Assembly: GCA_031398745.1 (NCBI GenBank)
Contig: JANNNX010000048.1
Coordinates: 17,948 to 81,947, forward strand
Direction of reading: 5' to 3'
Length of the DNA stretch: 64,000 nucleotides
DNA from: JANNNX01 sp031398745
GTDB lineage: Bacteria; Actinomycetota; Acidimicrobiia; Acidimicrobiales; CADCSY01
In this document: positions 16,245 through 25,076 of the stretch, in pieces
How the letters are laid out: every line of letters begins with the position of its first letter
How positions within the stretch are numbered: position 1 is the stretch's first letter
Made by a program: the position numbers and the translations under genes
The notes under the pieces: model-generated
The model's input: only the letters and a program-made list of their open reading frames with translations
Told to the model about the DNA's origin: nothing
The model's database searches: none

Positions 16245-17030
16245 GTGCCGGTGCGGGTGAGACTGGTCGTCGCCTACGACGGCGCCGGGTTCTCGGGGTT
16301 CGCATTGAACCGGGACGTGCGGACCGTGGCCGGGGTGCTGGCCTCGGCCCTGGAGACGGTGCTGCGAGCACCGGTGGTGCTCACTTGCGCTGGGCGCACC
16401 GACGCCGGCGTGCACGCCTGGGGCCAGGTCGTCAGCTTCGACGCCCCTGCCGAGGCAGATCTCGCCGGCCTGGCTCGCCGGGTCAACGCCCTGCTCGCGC
16501 CCGAGGTGGTGGTCCGGGAGGCGGCGGTGGCCGACGACGGCTTTGACGCCCGGCGCCGCGCCACCTCTCGCCGCTACCGGTACCTGGTACTCAACCGCCC
16601 GGTTCCCGACCCGTTCCTGGCCGCCACCACCTGGCACGTGCCCGAGCCGCTCGACCTGGCCGCCATGCGCCGGGCTTGCGAGCCGTTGCTGGGCGAGCAC
16701 GACTTCTCCGCCTTCTGCCGTCGTCCCAAGGTGCCGGGTGACCGGCCGGCACCTTCCCTGGTGCGCCGGGTCACCGATGCCGGCTGGCACCCGGCGGGAG
16801 ACGACGTCCTGCGTTTTGAGATCGAGGCGTCGTCGTTCTGCCACCAGATGGTCCGCTCGATCGTGGGGCTACTGGTGGCCGTCGGTCGAGGCCGGCGCGC
16901 CGCGGGCGCGGTGCCGGCCATCATCGAGAGCCGTGACCGGGCGGCGGTGCCCGACCTGGCGCCCGCCCAGGGGTTGACGCTGTGGGAGGTGGGCTACCGG
17001 GAGGCCGAGGCCGGTGGTTGGCGCCCGTGA
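16245..17030 (+). CDS. truA: tRNA pseudouridine(38-40) synthase TruA
   Basis: TruA (261 aa) makes pseudouridine at positions 38-40 of the tRNA anticodon arm. The catalytic Asp53 sits in GRTDAGVHAWGQV; the N-terminal RLVVAYDGAGFSGFA and the FCHQMVRSIVGLLVAVG segments are typical. GTG 16245 is used; GTG 16251 is an alternative. The gene lies between rplQ and rplM as in many actinobacteria. Confidence 0.93.
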   Translation: MPVRVRLVVAYDGAGFSGFALNRDVRTVAGVLASALETVLRAPVVLTCAGRTDAGVHAWGQVVSFDAPAEADLAGLARRVNALLAPEVVVREAAVADDGFDARRRATSRRYRYLVLNRPVPDPFLAATTWHVPEPLDLAAMRRACEPLLGEHDFSAFCRRPKVPGDRPAPSLVRRVTDAGWHPAGDDVLRFEIEASSFCHQMVRSIVGLLVAVGRGRRAAGAVPAIIESRDRAAVPDLAPAQGLTLWEVGYREAEAGGWRP

Positions 17031-17115
17031 GACGGCGCTCCTACACTTGCCCGCCCTGCGCGCCGCGCGTCTGATGTCCTGGCGCGGCCCACCGTTCGAC
17101 CCGAGGATCTCTCGC

Positions 17116-17565
17116 GTGCCCACCTTCAGCCCCACTCCCGCTGACATCGACCGACGCTGGCATGTGGTCGATGCCGACGGCCTGGTGCTCGGCCGCCTGG
17201 CGACCGAGGTGGCCCGGGTACTGCGGGGGAAGCACAAGGTCACCTTCGCCCCGCACGTCGACATGGGTGACCACGTGATCGTGGTCAACGCGGCCAAGGT
17301 CGTCCTCACCTCGGACAAGGCCGAGAAGAAGCTCGCCTACCGGCACTCCGGCTACCCGGGCGGCCTCCGCAGCCGGCGCTACGCCGACCTGTTGGTCGAC
17401 CGTCCGGAGGACGTCGTGCGCAAGGCGGTCAAGGGCATGCTGCCGAAGAACCGGCTGGGCCGGTCGATGCTGAGCAAGCTCAAGGTCTACGCCGGTCCCA
17501 CCCATCCCCACGCCGCCCAGGGCCCCGAGCCGCTCGAGCTCCCGCAAGCCCAGCGCCCCGTCTAG
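17116..17565 (+). CDS. rplM: Ribosomal protein L13
   Basis: L13 (149 aa), an early 50S assembly protein. Residues read RRWHVVDADGLVLGRLATEVA, then GDHVIVVNAAKVVLTSDK and the GMLPKNRLGRSMLSKLKVYAG block. The start is set at GTG 17116 (MPTFSPTPADIDRRW), which matches the family N-terminus; the frame is open about 100 nt further upstream without family similarity. The 85-nt gap after truA may hold a promoter, but no clear box was found. Confidence 0.94.
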   Translation: MPTFSPTPADIDRRWHVVDADGLVLGRLATEVARVLRGKHKVTFAPHVDMGDHVIVVNAAKVVLTSDKAEKKLAYRHSGYPGGLRSRRYADLLVDRPEDVVRKAVKGMLPKNRLGRSMLSKLKVYAGPTHPHAAQGPEPLELPQAQRPV

Positions 17566-17574
17566 GAGACCTCG

Positions 17575-17970
17575 ATGGCAGACAAGCCGCTCACCCAGAC
17601 CACCGGTCGTCGCAAGCAGGCGATCGCCCGGGTCCGACTCCGCCCCGGCACCGGTGCGGTCACCGTCAACGGGCGCACGTTCGCCGACTACTTCCCTTCC
17701 CAGACCCACCAGATGATCGTCAGCGAGCCGCTGCGGGTCGCCTCGGTCGAGGAGACCTACGACATCGATGCCACCCTCGACGGCGGCGGCCCCTCCGGTC
17801 AGGCCGGGGCCCTGCGGCTCGGCATCGCCCGGGCCCTGGTCGAGCTCGATCCCGAGCTGCGGGCGTCGATGAAGCACGCCGGATTCCTGACTCGCGATGC
17901 CCGCGAGAAGGAGTCCAAGAAGTACGGCCTGAAGAAGGCCCGCAAGGCACCGCAGTACTCGAAGCGCTAG
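17575..17970 (+). CDS. rpsI: Ribosomal protein S9
   Basis: S9 (131 aa); its C-terminal tail reaches the P-site tRNA. It shows TTGRRKQAIARVRLRPGTGAV, the GGGPSGQAGALRLGIARAL segment and the terminal KKARKAPQYSKR. ATG 17575 follows an AGGAGACC site. It forms the rplM-rpsI pair and is followed 7 nt later by glmM. Confidence 0.97.
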   Translation: MADKPLTQTTGRRKQAIARVRLRPGTGAVTVNGRTFADYFPSQTHQMIVSEPLRVASVEETYDIDATLDGGGPSGQAGALRLGIARALVELDPELRASMKHAGFLTRDAREKESKKYGLKKARKAPQYSKR

Positions 17971-17977
17971 TCCAGAG

Positions 17978-19345
17978 ATGACCCTCCGGTTCGGCACCGA
18001 CGGGGTCCGAGGGGTGGCCAACAGCGAGCTCACCCCGGAGTTGGTGCTTGCCCTCGGTCGGGCCACGGCCCGGGTGCTCGGTGGTGCTGCCACCACGGTG
18101 ACGGTCGGGCGCGACACCCGCCGGTCGGGCCCGTCGGTCGAGGCCGCCTTGGTCGCCGGGATCACCAGCGAGGGCGTCGATGTCGAGCTCGTCGGCGTGG
18201 TGCCCACCCCCGCGGTGGCGCTGCTCTCGTCGCGGGAGCGGACGATCGGGGCGGTGGTGTCGGCGTCGCACAACGGCTTCGCCGACAACGGCGTGAAGCT
18301 CTTCGCCCCCGGTGGCCGCAAGCTCACCGACGACCAGGAACAGGCCCTCGAGGCCGAACTCCATCGCCTGGTCGACTCGCCGGCGGCCGATCCGGACACT
18401 CCGACAGGGCCCGGTGTGGGCGAGGTGCGCAGTCGGCAGGACGGCGTCGAGGGCCACGTCGCCGCGCTGGTGGCCTCCCTCGAGGGCCGCCGCCTCGACG
18501 GCCTCCATGTGGTCGTCGACTGCGCCAACGGGGCCGCTCACCGGGTGGGTCCCGAGGCCCTCCGGGGGTTGGGGGCGACCGTCACCGTGCTGGCCGACCA
18601 GCCCGACGGCACCAACATCAACCTTGGGTGCGGCTCCACCGACCCCGCCGCGCTGCAGGCCGTCGTGACGGAGGTCGGGGCCGACGCTGGACTGGCCCTT
18701 GACGGTGACGCCGACCGGGTGGTGGCGGTCGACGCCCAAGGTCGGCTGGTCGACGGCGATCGGCTCATGGCCATCTGCGCCCTCGACCTCCGGGCCCGTG
18801 GCCGGTTGCGGGGTGACACCGTGGTGGTGACGGTGATGACCAACCTGGGCTTTCGTCGGGCCATGACCGAGCACGGCATCGGCGTGGAGGTGGTCGAGGT
18901 GGGGGACCGCAACGTGTTGGCCGCCCTCGATGCCGGCGGCTACGGGCTCGGGGGCGAGCAGTCGGGCCACGTCGTTTTCCCCGAGCTCTCGACCACCGGC
19001 GACGGGCTCCTGACCGGGATCCAGCTGCTCGACGTGGTGGCCCGCACCGGGGTGGTCTTGGCCGAGCTCGCCGACCGGGCCATGTACCGACTGCCCCAGG
19101 TGCTCCGCAACGTGCGGGTGCCCGACGCCGCCGCGGCCACTGCCGCGGTGGCCGCCGAGGTCGAGTCGGTCCGGGTCGCACTGGGTGATCGGGGGAGGGT
19201 CCTGGTCCGTCCCAGCGGCACCGAGCCGGTGGTGCGGGTGATGGTGGAGGCGCCCACCGAGGCCGAGGCCGAGGCTGCCTGCGCGGTCCTCACCGGCGCC
19301 CTGGGAGCGGTGGTCGGCCCGCCGGTCCCGTCGCCCGCCCCGTAA
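17978..19345 (+). CDS. glmM: Phosphoglucosamine mutase
   Basis: GlmM (455 aa) converts glucosamine-6-phosphate to glucosamine-1-phosphate for peptidoglycan precursor synthesis. The FGTDGVRG start, the phosphoserine loop SASHN (Ser97), the metal-binding DGDADRV loop and the C-terminal phosphate-binding RPSGTEPVVRVMVE are all present. ATG 17978 lies 7 nt after rpsI. The next gene, glmS, supplies its substrate, so the two form a pathway pair. Confidence 0.95.
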   Translation: MTLRFGTDGVRGVANSELTPELVLALGRATARVLGGAATTVTVGRDTRRSGPSVEAALVAGITSEGVDVELVGVVPTPAVALLSSRERTIGAVVSASHNGFADNGVKLFAPGGRKLTDDQEQALEAELHRLVDSPAADPDTPTGPGVGEVRSRQDGVEGHVAALVASLEGRRLDGLHVVVDCANGAAHRVGPEALRGLGATVTVLADQPDGTNINLGCGSTDPAALQAVVTEVGADAGLALDGDADRVVAVDAQGRLVDGDRLMAICALDLRARGRLRGDTVVVTVMTNLGFRRAMTEHGIGVEVVEVGDRNVLAALDAGGYGLGGEQSGHVVFPELSTTGDGLLTGIQLLDVVARTGVVLAELADRAMYRLPQVLRNVRVPDAAAATAAVAAEVESVRVALGDRGRVLVRPSGTEPVVRVMVEAPTEAEAEAACAVLTGALGAVVGPPVPSPAP

Positions 19346-19354
19346 CCTGCGGGT
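19343..19354 (+). promoter_or_regulatory. Leaderless -10 element of the giant glmS
   Basis: TAACCT at 19343-19348, whose TAA is also the glmM stop codon, is followed by 6 nt and ATG 19355. No Shine-Dalgarno is visible, so glmS may be transcribed separately from glmM. Confidence 0.55.
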
Positions 19355-22300
19355 ATGTGCGGGATCGTCGCCGTCCTCCGACGCCCGGCGACGTCGACGC
19401 CGCCCGACGCCTCGGACGTCCTCCGCCTCCTGTCGGCCGCCGAGGGGGCCCTCCAGGGAGACGACCTGGAGACCGCGTCGAGTGCCATGGAGTCGGCTGA
19501 CGGCCTCCTGCGGGGGACGCCGGGCCTGACCCTCCTCCTCCGCCAGCCCGAGGTGACGGTGGCCGTGGCTCGGGTCGGCGAGCTGGCACTCGAGCGGGCC
19601 GGCACGCTCGACTCGGTCGACACTCTCGATGCGCGGGGCTCCGATGTCGAGGCCGCCAACGCGGCCCTGGTCCGGCTCAAGGATGCCGCCTGGTGCCTGG
19701 CCCGGGACCGGGTTGGCGCGGCCCGAGCCCTGGCCCCGCTGGTGGGGGGCGGCGCGGAGCGCTCGACCATCGAGGGCTTTCGATCGGTCCAGATCGCGCT
19801 GGCCGCACTCGACCGCCTCGAGGTCCGGGGCCGCGACTCGGCCGGCCTCCAGGTGCTGGTGAGTCATCCCGGTGTCGATCTCGCCGAGCCGGCGGTGCTG
19901 GCCGAGCTCGGCCACCGGGCCGACCCGCTGTGCACCTCGGGCTCGGTCACGGCCGCCGACGGCTGTCTCAGCTTCGTGTACAAGGCGGCGGCCGAGATCG
20001 GCGAGCTGGGGGACAACACCCGGGCGCTGCGAGCCGCCATCGCCGCCGACGGGCTCCTGGCCCGCGCCGTGTCGGGTCCGTCGTCGTGGGTCAGCGTCCT
20101 GGCCCACACCCGGTGGGCCAGCGTCGGCGTCATCTCCGAGGCCAACGCCCACCCGCTCGACCAGCGGGAGGCCGTGGCCGACGCGCCGGCGCCGGCGGTC
20201 ACCGCGGTCCTCAACGGCGACGTCGACAACCACCTCGGGCTGCGGGACGAAGCGTCGATCCGGGTGGCCGACGCCATCAGCACCGATGCCAAGGTGATCC
20301 CGGTCCTCGTGTCCCGGGCGCTGGCGGCCGGCGTCGACGACGCGTTCGCCGAAACGGTCCGCCGCCTCGAGGGGTCGGTGGCGGTGGCGGCCCTGGTCGC
20401 CGCCCGGCCCGACCAGCTGTTGCTGGCCCAGCGGGGAAGCGGGCAGTCGCTCTACGTCGGCCTGGCCGACGACGCCTTCGTCGTCGCCAGCGAGCCCTAC
20501 GGGTTGGTGGAGGAGTGCGATCGCTACCTCCGCCTCGACGGCGAATCGCCCCAGGGCCCCAGCGGTGAGCCCGGCCAGGTGGTGGTGCTCGACGGTCGCC
20601 TCGCCGGTGAGCTGGGCGGCATCGAGCGCCATGCCTACGACGGCTCCGCCCTCCCGGTCGACCCGGCCGAGGTCCAGGTGCCCGAGATCACCACTCGTGA
20701 CATCGACCGGGGTTCGTTCCCCCACTTCCTGCTCAAGGAGCTGACCGAGTCGCCCGAGTCGATGCGCAAGACCCTGCGCGGTCGCATCGTGGCCGCGGAG
20801 GACGGTCGGCTCGGCGTCGAGCTCGGACCCCAGGCGTTGCCCAAGGAGATCGGGGCGGCCCTGGCCGACGGCCGGATCCGCCGGGTGCTGGCCATCGGGC
20901 AGGGCACGGCCCGGGTGGCGGCCTCGGCTCTGGCCGACGCCGTGAGCGTCGCGCTCGCACCGCTCGGCGTGGTCACCACCGCCCTCCCGGCGACCGAGCT
21001 GTCCGGCTTCGGCCTCACCGACGACATGAGCGACGTGCTGGTGGTCGCCATCAGCCAGTCGGGGACCACCACCGACACCAACCGGACGGTCGACCTGGTC
21101 CGGGCCCGAGGGGCGACGGTGATCGCCATCGTCAACCGCCGCAACAGCGACTTGGTCGAGAAGGCCGACGGCGTGCTCTACACCGCCGACGGTCGCGACG
21201 TGGAGATGAGCGTCCCCTCCACCAAGGCCTGGTACGCGCAGGTGGCGGCCGGTCTGCTGCTCGCCGCGGCGCTGGCCGACGCCGCCGGCTGCTCCGATCG
21301 GGCCGCCACCCACGAGCTGCTCACGGGTCTGCGCCAGCTGCCGGCGGCGATGGCCGAGGTGCTCGCCGATCGGGTGGCCATCGCCGAGTTGGCCGCCCGC
21401 CACGCCCCGTCACGCCGGTCGTGGGCGGTGGTCGGCAACGGCGCCAACCGGGTGGCGGCCGAAGAGGTCCGGATCAAGATCTCCGAGCTTTGCTACCGGT
21501 CCATCCCGGCCGATGCCACCGAGGACAAGAAGCACATCGACCTGGCCGCCGAGCCGCTCATCTTCGTCTGCGCGGCCGGGCTCACCGGGCCCAACGCGGC
21601 CGACGTCGGCAAGGAAGTCGCCATCTATCGGGCCCACCGGGCGGCGCCCATCGTGGTGGCCACCGTCGGCGAGCGGCGCTTCGACGGCGCCCTCGGGGTC
21701 ATCACCGTCCCCGAGGTGCACCCGAGGGTGGCGTTCGTGCTGTCGGCCATGGCCGGCCACCTCTTCGGTTACGGCGCCGCGCTGGCCATCGACGCCCAGG
21801 CCCGCATGCTCCGGGAAGCCCGAGGTGCGCTGGAGCGGGTGGTGATGACCGAGGTCAGCGGTCCCGGCGACGGCGACCAGGGGGCCGATCCCTTCGCGGC
21901 CATAGCCCGGGCGGTGGCCCCCCACGCCGGCCGGTTCCGTCAGGAGCTGCGCAGCGGGGCCCTCGACGGGAGCCTCGACGCCAGCGTGGCGGTCGCTCTC
22001 TCGGCGCTGTTCGGCTTCGGTTCGGGTGAGTCGTCGCTCGACGCTTACGAGCTCGATCGAGGGCGCATCGCCACCCCCACCGGGGTGGCCAACGACCTGC
22101 TGGAGGCGCTGAGCCTTGGGGTCGATGCCCTCACCCGACCCATCGACGCCATCAAGCACCAGGCCAAGACCATCACGGTGGGCATCTCCCGATCGGAGGA
22201 GGCACTGTTCGAGCCGGCCTTGGTCCGCGCCGTCTTCGAGGCCGGCACCGGCCGCGACCACCTCGGCTACCGGGCGTTGCGCACGCTGGGGGCTCTCGAT

Positions 22301-22783
22301 CCGGTGGTGGCCGGGGTCGACGGCCACACCCGGTACCGGGTGGAGGGGTCGCTCAACGACGACACCGCCACCATCCACGTGACCGACCGGGGTGGTGTGG
22401 CCGTGGATCTGGTCTCCCGGGCCGATACCGACCCGGTCCTGCGGGGGACCAAGCACCGGGTGGCCACCACCCGCGAGGTGACCGTCGCGCGCGGCCGCCG
22501 TGACGGTCGCACGGTGGTGATCGTGCCCGAGACCAAGGGCGCCGAGGTGACCGGCATCACCCTTCTGCACGTGCGGGTGCACGACTCGTTGCCGGCGGCT
22601 ACCCGGCGGGCCGTGCTGGCGGGCTACCAAGGCCGCCTGGCGGCGCTGACCGATGCCGTGACCGAGACCGAAGTGGCCCTCACCGACGCCATGCTCGAAG
22701 CGGTCTCGCCGCTCGATCTCCTGGTCCAGCCGGTGTACGTGCTGGCCGACGGGTGGCGGGCCGACGGCGGTCTCCCACGGTGA
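19355..22783 (+). CDS. glmS: Giant glucosamine-6-phosphate synthase-like protein (GlmS with insertions and C-terminal domain)
   Basis: A single 1142-aa reading frame, nearly twice the usual GlmS (about 610 aa). Glutaminase parts: Cys2 in MCGIVAVL, RGRDSAG at 158-164, HTRWAS at 251-256 (the family's glutamine-binding Arg) and NG at 287-288. About 130 residues are inserted after the N-terminal Cys segment, and more lie between RGRDSAG and HTRWAS. Sugar isomerase parts: SQSGTTTDTN, PSTKAW and a KKHIDL segment like the family KHG loop. A 100-residue insert then precedes RPIDAIKHQAKTITVG, which matches the usual C-terminal tail including the sugar-binding Lys (Lys938 here). About 200 further residues of unknown fold follow. 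The position after glmM and before acpS-nnr-alr is the normal actinobacterial glmS slot, so synthesis of GlcN-6-P is the likely role. Confidence 0.85.
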   Translation: MCGIVAVLRRPATSTPPDASDVLRLLSAAEGALQGDDLETASSAMESADGLLRGTPGLTLLLRQPEVTVAVARVGELALERAGTLDSVDTLDARGSDVEAANAALVRLKDAAWCLARDRVGAARALAPLVGGGAERSTIEGFRSVQIALAALDRLEVRGRDSAGLQVLVSHPGVDLAEPAVLAELGHRADPLCTSGSVTAADGCLSFVYKAAAEIGELGDNTRALRAAIAADGLLARAVSGPSSWVSVLAHTRWASVGVISEANAHPLDQREAVADAPAPAVTAVLNGDVDNHLGLRDEASIRVADAISTDAKVIPVLVSRALAAGVDDAFAETVRRLEGSVAVAALVAARPDQLLLAQRGSGQSLYVGLADDAFVVASEPYGLVEECDRYLRLDGESPQGPSGEPGQVVVLDGRLAGELGGIERHAYDGSALPVDPAEVQVPEITTRDIDRGSFPHFLLKELTESPESMRKTLRGRIVAAEDGRLGVELGPQALPKEIGAALADGRIRRVLAIGQGTARVAASALADAVSVALAPLGVVTTALPATELSGFGLTDDMSDVLVVAISQSGTTTDTNRTVDLVRARGATVIAIVNRRNSDLVEKADGVLYTADGRDVEMSVPSTKAWYAQVAAGLLLAAALADAAGCSDRAATHELLTGLRQLPAAMAEVLADRVAIAELAARHAPSRRSWAVVGNGANRVAAEEVRIKISELCYRSIPADATEDKKHIDLAAEPLIFVCAAGLTGPNAADVGKEVAIYRAHRAAPIVVATVGERRFDGALGVITVPEVHPRVAFVLSAMAGHLFGYGAALAIDAQARMLREARGALERVVMTEVSGPGDGDQGADPFAAIARAVAPHAGRFRQELRSGALDGSLDASVAVALSALFGFGSGESSLDAYELDRGRIATPTGVANDLLEALSLGVDALTRPIDAIKHQAKTITVGISRSEEALFEPALVRAVFEAGTGRDHLGYRALRTLGALDPVVAGVDGHTRYRVEGSLNDDTATIHVTDRGGVAVDLVSRADTDPVLRGTKHRVATTREVTVARGRRDGRTVVIVPETKGAEVTGITLLHVRVHDSLPAATRRAVLAGYQGRLAALTDAVTETEVALTDAMLEAVSPLDLLVQPVYVLADGWRADGGLPR

Positions 22784-23145
22784 TCGGCATCGGCGTCGAC
22801 GTGGTCGAGATCGACCGCTTCCGGCTGGCGCTGTCTCGCACCCCTCGCCTCGCCGAGCGGCTGTTCTCCGAGTCGGAGCGCGCCTACGCAGCTCGCCGCC
22901 GCGATCCGACCGAACGTCTGGCCGCCCGGTTCGCGGCCAAGGAGGCGGTCATGAAGGCGATGGGCGTCGGCCTCTGGAAGTTCGCGCTCCGCGACATCGA
23001 GGTGGTCAGGGCCCGGTCGGGCCAACCGTCGGTGCGCCTCCACGGCGGGGCCGCGGAGCTGGCTGAGCGCCGCGGGGTCAGCGCCTGGCACCTCACCCTG
23101 ACCCACACCGATCGCCTGGCCGAGGCCGTCGCCGTCGCCTTGTGA
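22780..23145 (+). CDS. acpS: Holo-[acyl-carrier-protein] synthase
   Basis: AcpS (121 aa) transfers phosphopantetheine from CoA to acyl carrier protein. The N-terminal IGIGVDVVEIDRF carries the metal-binding Asp7, and RFAAKEAVMKAMG carries the second acidic ligand Glu55. GTG 22780 overlaps the glmS stop by 4 nt and gives the family start; an upstream GTG at 22753 would add residues from inside glmS. Its stop overlaps the next GTG. Confidence 0.95.
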   Translation: MIGIGVDVVEIDRFRLALSRTPRLAERLFSESERAYAARRRDPTERLAARFAAKEAVMKAMGVGLWKFALRDIEVVRARSGQPSVRLHGGAAELAERRGVSAWHLTLTHTDRLAEAVAVAL

Positions 23146-24530
23146 CCATCCCCGTCGCCAGCCCCGAGGAGACGGCGACGATCGATGCGATGGCGCCGGA
23201 TCCGGTCGAGGTGCTGATCGAGCGGGCGGGCGCGGCCGTTGCCCGGGCTGCCCTCCGCCTCCTGGGTGGCGCCTACGGCCGGCGGGTGGTGGTCATCGCC
23301 GGGCCCGGGAGCAACGGGGCCGACGGCAGGGTGGCGGCCGCTCGGCTCCGCCGCCGTGGCGTGCGCACGGTCGTGGTCCCGGCGGGGTCGACCGAGCGTC
23401 TGCCGGTCGCCGACCTGGTGATCGACGCCGCCTACGGCACTGGCTTTCGGGGCAGCTGGTCCCCGCCGCCAGGCGCTGGCGACCGGCCGGTCCTCGCCGT
23501 GGACCTGCCGTCGGGCCTCGACGCCCGCACCGGCGACGCCCGGGGCACGGTCCTCGGCGCCCGGGTGACGGTGACGTTCGCGGCGCTCAAGCCGGGGTTG
23601 CTCCTTGGCCGGGGCCCCGAGCTGGCCGGCGAGGTGGAGGTGGCCGACATCGGACTCGACGTCGGCCAGGTCGGCGCGGGCCTGGTGGAGGACGCCGACG
23701 TCGCCCGGTGGTTGCCGCCTCGGCCCCGAGACAGCCACAAGTGGCGCTCGGCCCTGTGGGTAGTGGCGGGGAGCGCGACCATGCCCGGGGCCGCCGCCCT
23801 CGCCACCCGGGCCGCCTTGCGAGCGGGGGCCGGGTACGTGCGGGTGTCGGTGCCGGGCCAGACCGGCGCCGGGCCGGTGGGCATCCCCGAGGCGGTGTCG
23901 CACCCGTTGGGGGGAGAGGAATGGGCCGACGAGGTGCTGGCCGGCATCGATCGATTCGGGGCCCTCGTGATCGGACCCGGTCTGGGGCGGGACGAGCGGA
24001 CAATGGCCGAGGTCCGTCGGCTGGTCGCTCGCTGCCCGGTGGCGCACGTGATCGATGCCGACGGCCTGTGGGCCCTGGGTCACGAACCGGGTACCTGGAC
24101 GTCGGCTCGCAGCGTGCTGACCCCCCACGACGGCGAGTTGCGCCGGCTCCAGGGCGGGGACGCGGCCGAGGGCGGCGAGCAGGACGACCGCCTGGCGGCA
24201 GCCGCCGGTCTGGCGTCGGTGTCGGGGGGAGTGGCGCTGCTCAAGGGCTCCACCACCGTGGTGGCCCGGGCGGGTCGGCCGACGCTCCTGGCGGCCGCCG
24301 GCGACGCCCGCCTGGCCACCGCCGGCACCGGCGACGTGCTGGCCGGCGTGATCGGCGCGTTCCTGGCCCAGGGCATCGAACCGCAGCGGGCGGCGGCCGC
24401 CGCGGCACACGTGCACGGTCGGGCCGCGGCCCTAGGCTGGCGCCGCGGCCTCGTGGCCGGCGACCTGCCCGAGCTCCTGCCGGCGGCGATCGACCGGATG
24501 GCCCCCGTCCCATCGGCCCCCGGAGGTTGA
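23142..24530 (+). CDS. nnr: Bifunctional NAD(P)H-hydrate epimerase / ADP-dependent dehydratase
   Basis: A 462-aa fusion repairing hydrated NAD(P)H. The N-terminal half (about 1-190) is the epimerase domain, with PGSNGADG (usually PGNNGGDG) and VDLPSGLDARTG; the C-terminal half (about 205-455) is the dehydratase, with GPGLGRD, VIDADGLWALG, LTPHDGELRRL, KGSTTVV and the TAGTGDVLAGVIGAFLAQG motif. GTG 23142 overlaps the acpS stop. The changed epimerase motif (two substitutions) leaves some doubt whether that half is active. Confidence 0.92.
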   Translation: MTIPVASPEETATIDAMAPDPVEVLIERAGAAVARAALRLLGGAYGRRVVVIAGPGSNGADGRVAAARLRRRGVRTVVVPAGSTERLPVADLVIDAAYGTGFRGSWSPPPGAGDRPVLAVDLPSGLDARTGDARGTVLGARVTVTFAALKPGLLLGRGPELAGEVEVADIGLDVGQVGAGLVEDADVARWLPPRPRDSHKWRSALWVVAGSATMPGAAALATRAALRAGAGYVRVSVPGQTGAGPVGIPEAVSHPLGGEEWADEVLAGIDRFGALVIGPGLGRDERTMAEVRRLVARCPVAHVIDADGLWALGHEPGTWTSARSVLTPHDGELRRLQGGDAAEGGEQDDRLAAAAGLASVSGGVALLKGSTTVVARAGRPTLLAAAGDARLATAGTGDVLAGVIGAFLAQGIEPQRAAAAAAHVHGRAAALGWRRGLVAGDLPELLPAAIDRMAPVPSAPGG

Positions 24531-24533
24531 GCA

Positions 24534-25076
24534 GTGCCCCGTTCGCAGCCCGTGCGAGATGTGATGACCGTCGATGTCCTGACCTTCTCGCCCGACGACA
24601 CGGTCGACGATGCCATCCGGCGCCTGGTCGATCGGGGGGTCGACGGCGCTCCGGTGCTCGACGGCGACGGCAAAGTTGTCGGGCTGCTGACCACCGATGA
24701 CCTCATCGTGTCGGAGACTCAGCTGCACTTGCCGACCGTCCTCTCGATCTTCGGCGGCACGATCGAGTTGCCGGGATCGCAGCGGCGCTTCGAGGAGGAG
24801 CTCCAGCGCGCCGTCGGGTCGAAGGTGGGCGATCTCATGCACGACGACCCCCCGACCTGCGGGCCCGACGACACCATCGAGGAGGCCGCCACCCGGATGC
24901 ACGACCACCACGCTGGCCGCCTGCCGGTGGTCGACGATGCCGGGCGGCTGGTGGGCATCGTCGCCCGAGGCGACATCCTCCGGTCGATCGTCGCCGACAG
25001 GTCGGCGCCCGGGGATGGTGTCGTCGGCGAGTCGGTGACCGGGGGTGGCGTCGCCGACGGCGGTGCCATCGAGTGA
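24534..25076 (+). CDS. Protein with paired CBS domains
   Basis: A 180-aa cytoplasmic protein made of two CBS motifs: residues about 7-60 (VRDVMTVDVLTFSPDDTVDD, then DGAPVLDGDGKVVGLLTTDDL) and about 98-155 (VGDLMHDDPPTCGPDDTIEE, then GRLPVVDDAGRLVGIVARGDIL). CBS pairs commonly bind adenosine nucleotides and sense energy or redox state. No catalytic domain is fused. It sits between nnr and alr with 3-nt and overlapping junctions, so it is part of the same operon. The ligand and partner are not evident. Confidence 0.88.
   Translation: MPRSQPVRDVMTVDVLTFSPDDTVDDAIRRLVDRGVDGAPVLDGDGKVVGLLTTDDLIVSETQLHLPTVLSIFGGTIELPGSQRRFEEELQRAVGSKVGDLMHDDPPTCGPDDTIEEAATRMHDHHAGRLPVVDDAGRLVGIVARGDILRSIVADRSAPGDGVVGESVTGGGVADGGAIE

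Noticed and set aside
17720..21403. 1227-codon open frame on the minus strand across rpsI, glmM and glmS
   Set aside because: It lies antisense to clearly identified genes and its protein is low-complexity; long antisense frames are expected at this GC content.
19355..22783. Frameshift or gene fusion artefact explaining the giant GlmS
   Set aside because: The frame is continuous, GlmS landmarks stay in order, and the canonical tail lies after an insertion rather than at a second gene start.
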